Positions 6,053 to 8,567 of a stretch of DNA of 8,567 bases are shown piece after piece. The position numbers and the translations under genes were made by a program. Origin of the DNA: Niastella sp. (GTDB taxonomy: Bacteria; Bacteroidota; Bacteroidia; Chitinophagales; Chitinophagaceae); assembly GCA_021154515.1 (NCBI GenBank), contig JAJKIL010000311.1, positions 1-8,567 of the forward strand. Reading direction: 5' to 3'. Within the stretch, counting starts at the first letter, position 1. Every line of letters begins with the position of its first letter. Below the pieces are notes generated by a model, which was not told where the DNA came from, ran no database searches, and saw nothing but the letters and a program-made list of their open reading frames with translations.

Positions 6053-6952
6053 CTATTTAATTCGTTTGTAGAAATACAGTTTAACGGAAGTAGCGAGGCC
6101 TTTTTCGCTTAAGGTGTAGTAACCGCTATCGTTGTTGTCGAACACGATGGCTTCGCCCTGGGGTTCTACCTGGTAGGGCAATGAGCTATATTTCTTACCC
6201 AATGTTTGTACGATGGTTTCGCCGGCCGCCCGCGGATACGCATAAATATTCTCATATGTTTTTATCACCAGTTCACTGCCATTGGGCGAAATAGCCGCGC
6301 TCACCGCATAATTATAAGGGAGCGTCCCCACCTCTTCCACCGTATTCATTCCAATGGTACTATATGGATATTTCAGCCTGAACAGTTTTGAATGCAGATC
6401 GGTTTTGGTGATGATATAGATATCTTTTGTATCGGGGTCAACCAGGATAGCTTCCGCATTGTGGCTGCCATCAGGATACAAAAATGCGATCCTGTCTACC
6501 TGTTGTACCGTATCGGTAGCAGCAGCCGGTTCTTCGAGGCGATAGATGGCGTAATCTTCGTATCGCAACAAATTATCACCTGTTTCCGCAATATACAGGT
6601 ATTGCTTACCCGCGGTGGGGCCTGCGGCCAGCACCATATCTTCCCAATCGCGGTTCACCGCATTTGCCAGGTGAACCGACTTCAACACCGTGCCGTTATG
6701 CTGTAACAAGGTAAGATCGGGCGGATTGCCACTATCCTGCTCTACCCACAGATAACCGGGATTGGCCTTACTATCGGCAATACCCGATGCTTCGATCAGC
6801 CTTACATCGCTTACCGGGTATTCCACGGGCGTACCTGAAAAGGGCGCCCTGTTGCCATTGTCATGATTTTGTTTACAGGCCGTTAGTCCGGTCATGACCA
6901 GGATGAATATACCCGTATAATTGATTAATGTAGTTCTTTTTTGTATATACAT
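6053..6952 (-). CDS. Beta-propeller lipoprotein (phytase/esterase-like or NHL-like propeller)
   Basis: Taken from the ATG at 6952 the protein has 299 residues. An in-frame ATG at 6994 would add 14 residues before the signal peptide and is less likely. The signal peptide ends in the lipobox LTAC with C26. The mature domain shows the pattern of a widespread bacterial propeller family: EASGIADSKANPGYLWVEQD (54-73) with DSGN, then RDWEDM (101-106), YLYIAETGDN (118-127), IYRLEEP (136-142), HNAEAILVD (164-172) and QGEAIVF near the C-terminus. The conserved Asp/Glu/Asn positions could bind calcium or a phosphate ester, as in phytase-like propellers, but the substrate is not established. It is transcribed towards the DUF4270/barrel operon, shares a terminator with it, and is divergent from the GNAT gene. 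A surface-exposed or periplasmic location is expected. Confidence 0.8.
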   Translation of the reverse strand: MYIQKRTTLINYTGIFILVMTGLTACKQNHDNGNRAPFSGTPVEYPVSDVRLIEASGIADSKANPGYLWVEQDSGNPPDLTLLQHNGTVLKSVHLANAVNRDWEDMVLAAGPTAGKQYLYIAETGDNLLRYEDYAIYRLEEPAAATDTVQQVDRIAFLYPDGSHNAEAILVDPDTKDIYIITKTDLHSKLFRLKYPYSTIGMNTVEEVGTLPYNYAVSAAISPNGSELVIKTYENIYAYPRAAGETIVQTLGKKYSSLPYQVEPQGEAIVFDNNDSGYYTLSEKGLATSVKLYFYKRIK

Positions 6953-7027
6953 AACCCATGAAAGGTATTGAAAATAATTTTCTCCCGATTTCATAAGTAA
7001 AAGCAGTCCTGTTTATTTATATTGCCA

Positions 7028-7049
7028 GTACCACGTGCAATGGTGGTAC
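7028..7049. promoter_or_regulatory. Inverted repeat in the divergent promoter region, candidate operator
   Basis: GTACCAC (7028-7034) and GTGGTAC (7043-7049) are perfect 7-bp arms separated by 8 bp; a CACGTG palindrome lies at 7032-7037. The dyad is 75 bp upstream of the propeller ATG and 121 bp upstream of the GNAT ATG, between the two divergent genes. An arm spacing of about 1.5 helical turns suits a dimeric repressor. No regulator can be assigned from the sequence alone. Confidence 0.3.
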
Positions 7050-7170
7050 GCTACAAAACTACTTCAATTCCGGTTAGGCGCCTTATCAGGTCACCCGGGA
7101 TTCTTATTCCCTTTACTGAACCAGCTATTACAAGACAATACCCGTAAACAGTAAACTGAACGATTGTTAC

Positions 7171-7851
7171 ATGAACAGTACTATGCCATTATACATATCA
7201 CTTGCACCTGATAACAAATACGACCCGGTATTTGAGCAAACATTCCTGCCCGCAAAAGTACACCTCGCTCTGCGACCTTTATCGTTACCCCATGACTGGC
7301 CTTATGTAAGCAAATGGCTGCAACACACCATCGGGCGGCGCGTTACCACCATCACGCATTTGCCCCACAAGTACCTCCGCGAAACCTATGCCATTATGCT
7401 GCAATGCGATTTTGCCCAACCCTTTGTTGGACTCATCAATCAACAGCCTGCCTTTTTGGTAGAGATCTGTGATGGCGACAAACAATGCGATGGGGTGGAA
7501 GCCGGCACACATTTGTTTAAACCGGGCGATCATGTTATGCGGTTGATACTATCACATACGGCTATCCACACGCGTTTCTGGTCTGAGCATGCCCTGTTCA
7601 GCAGCCTGGCTTATTTTTTCTCGCATCAGCAGGTGAAACGGATAGTGTGGCAGTTGCATGAGAAAGATAAGTTCTATATAAATCTGGCTAACCAATCGGG
7701 TATAACAGTAAGTAAGCCCCCAAAGGCAGACCTCGACTCCGCTCAGGATGCTCAGGATCGTCGCGGAGGCATACAGGTTTACCTGTATTTGCGCGAAAAT
7801 TTTCAGCGCTTTTTAACCCTCTACCATCGAACAATGCAAAAACTACCGTAA
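7171..7851 (+). CDS. GNAT-family, siderophore-biosynthesis acetyltransferase-like protein
   Basis: The 226-residue protein resembles the C-terminal acyltransferase domain of siderophore enzymes such as IucB/AlcB/MbtK, which acylate hydroxylamines or lysine. Visible landmarks are LRPLSLPHDWPYVSKWL (34-50), QPAFLVEICD (92-101), PGDHVMRLIL (118-127), a helix with LFSSLAYFFSHQQVKRIVW (142-160) and NLANQSGI (171-178). In the family the second block reads GDxGxHLL and the fourth EPDxxN. Here the His position appears to be Arg (R124) and the EPD positions read QLH (161-163), so the usual catalytic His/Asp pair seems to be missing. Residues 187-200 are encoded by a repeat-like insertion. A second ATG at 7183 is possible. 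No siderophore synthetase or hydroxylase lies nearby. The protein may be a specialised or inactive acyltransferase. Confidence 0.75.
   Translation: MNSTMPLYISLAPDNKYDPVFEQTFLPAKVHLALRPLSLPHDWPYVSKWLQHTIGRRVTTITHLPHKYLRETYAIMLQCDFAQPFVGLINQQPAFLVEICDGDKQCDGVEAGTHLFKPGDHVMRLILSHTAIHTRFWSEHALFSSLAYFFSHQQVKRIVWQLHEKDKFYINLANQSGITVSKPPKADLDSAQDAQDRRGGIQVYLYLRENFQRFLTLYHRTMQKLP
7731..7768 (+). repeat. In-frame repeat-like insertion in the GNAT gene
   Basis: The segment carries CTCCGC (7737-7742) and GCGGAG (7763-7768) as inverted ends, with a perfect 9-bp tandem GCTCAGGAT (7741-7749 and 7750-7758) inside. CCTCGACTCCGCTCAGGAT resembles the CGACTNCGCTCAGGATGACA-type short repeats that I recall from intergenic DNA of many Bacteroidota. 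It translates to DLDSAQDAQDRRGG, between the GNAT core and its last beta strand, without breaking the frame. Confidence 0.5.
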
Positions 7852-8007
7852 ATTATATATGGGTCCCAGTTATATTACCCTCCCATTCCCATACTTCCGA
7901 AACCGGTTAAAACAGGCTGTCCGTCCCGGTTACTCACTGTTATCATTATAAATGAAGCGGTGGCTATCTACATTACGTAAACAGTTTTTTATTATTTTCG
8001 TTTGTTA

Positions 8008-8030
8008 ATCCCCGTTTGCAACCAGGGGAT
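8008..8030 (+). promoter_or_regulatory. Inverted repeat upstream of the AraC gene
   Basis: ATCCCC (8008-8013) and GGGGAT (8025-8030) flank 11 bases, ending 30 bp before the AraC start. It is preceded by TTCGTTTG (7997-8004), which is near the Bacteroidota -7 consensus TAnnTTTG but has no clear upstream TTG. It could be an operator or a leader hairpin. The remaining sequence from 7852 to 8007 shows nothing else that I can support. Confidence 0.25.
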
Positions 8031-8060
8031 CAGACAAACCGCATCATTTAAACCTTATTT

Positions 8061-8402
8061 ATGTCCTTGAGTAAACAGGATATGTTATATATCCGGCAGG
8101 CCAAAACGATTCTTGACGAAAACTTCGACAGGCACATTACCATTCCTCAACTTGCCCGCCAGGCAGGCATTAATGAAGCCAAACTGAAAGAAGGGTTCAG
8201 GGAATTATATGGGAACAGCATTCATAACTACTTACAGCAATTGCGCCTGGAGAAAGCCAAACAATTATTATTGACCACTACGATGCCCATTACTGATATT
8301 ACGTATCATATAGGATACAGCCATGTAACCCATTTCACTTCGCTTTTTAAGAAAGAGTTCGGCCTTACGCCTACGGAATGGCGGAAGGAGAATAAAAGCT
8401 AG
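8061..8402 (+). CDS. Compact AraC-family transcriptional regulator (HTH only)
   Basis: The 113-residue protein consists of little more than the AraC/XylS DNA-binding domain. The first helix-turn-helix is about residues 26-50 (ITIPQLARQAGINEAKLKEGF) and the second about 76-100 (ITDITYHIGYSHVTHFTSLFKKEFG), ending with the family signature GLTPTEWRK. The linker LRLEKAKQLLL is typical. It resembles the C-terminal third of PchR-type iron/siderophore regulators of Bacteroidota, but the N-terminal ligand-binding domain is absent. A TAA at 8049-8051 in the same frame shows that the reading frame cannot start further upstream, so the architecture is MarA/SoxS-like and activity may depend on expression level. 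It lies 209 bp after the siderophore-acyltransferase-like gene in the same direction. Its stop codon overlaps the first base of a heptamer array. Confidence 0.9.
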   Translation: MSLSKQDMLYIRQAKTILDENFDRHITIPQLARQAGINEAKLKEGFRELYGNSIHNYLQQLRLEKAKQLLLTTTMPITDITYHIGYSHVTHFTSLFKKEFGLTPTEWRKENKS

Positions 8403-8567
8403 GCAGACGGCAGAAGGCAGACGGCAGAAATACTTTTGTTTCTATTGCTTTTCGTAAGCTTGCGCAGAAAAGTAAATAAGTTCGTTTGGCTACTAACTAC
8501 ACTCACCACGTTCAGCCTTTTCTGCCGTTTGCCTTGTGTCTGCCGTCTGCCGTTTGCCGTCTGCCTT
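8402..8567 (+). repeat. Inverted pair of heptamer arrays after the AraC gene
   Basis: GGCAGAC, GGCAGAA, GGCAGAC, GGCAGAA fill 8402-8429; the first G is the last base of the AraC stop codon. After about 90 bp of unique sequence the opposite orientation appears: TTCTGCC, GTTTGCC (8520-8533), TTGT, then GTCTGCC, GTCTGCC, GTTTGCC, GTCTGCC (8538-8565), reaching the window edge. 8416-8429 can pair with 8520-8533 over 14 positions with a single G-U, so a long hairpin is possible. The array may continue beyond the window. Its function is unknown; a mobile intergenic repeat or a 3'-end stabiliser/terminator is likely. Confidence 0.75.

Noticed and set aside
7853..8060. Fur box or iron-responsive operator before the AraC gene
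   Set aside because: No convincing GATAAT-type or other Fur-like dyad was found; only the ATCCCC/GGGGAT repeat is symmetrical.

Overview
The window looks like chromosomal DNA of a Bacteroidota member, most probably Chitinophagaceae (Chitinophaga/Niastella-like). This rests on protein families largely confined to the phylum (DUF4270 and, probably, DUF4907), lipoprotein signal peptides followed by outer-membrane-type proteins, a LytTR response regulator of the Bacteroidota type, A-rich rather than strong Shine-Dalgarno leaders, and intergenic heptamer repeats. No phage, transposase, CRISPR, tRNA or rRNA signal was seen.

Left part (1-2550, minus strand): a four-gene operon with overlapping ends runs leftwards. 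It encodes a Kelch beta-propeller lipoprotein, a small membrane-anchored DUF4907-like protein, an 88-residue membrane protein that looks like a LytS/YehU-type sensor histidine kinase with its middle deleted, and an intact LytTR response regulator. The regulator stop codon is followed at once by a heptamer-repeat hairpin (189-215 with 110-143). Middle (2551-3354): an approximately 800-bp divergent intergenic region holds several hairpins and GC-rich repeat units, a possible promoter, and a doubtful 45-codon ORF. Right of it (3355-5965, plus strand): a two-gene operon encodes a DUF4270 lipoprotein and an outer-membrane beta-barrel protein. It ends in a heptamer array and a shared bidirectional terminator (about 6026-6052).

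Right part: a convergent minus-strand gene (6053-6952) encodes a lipoprotein beta-propeller. Divergent from it is a plus-strand siderophore-acyltransferase-like GNAT protein (7171-7851) whose expected catalytic residues look substituted and whose C-terminal part carries an in-frame repeat-like insertion. A compact AraC-type regulator (8061-8402) follows and ends directly in another inverted pair of heptamer arrays that runs to the window edge.

How the genes may work together (inference): the two divergent operons together encode two surface or periplasmic lipoproteins, a barrel, a small anchored protein and a response regulator. This suggests one envelope module with its own regulator, in which the cognate sensor has lost its kinase core. 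The GNAT/AraC pair looks like a detached piece of an iron or siderophore circuit.
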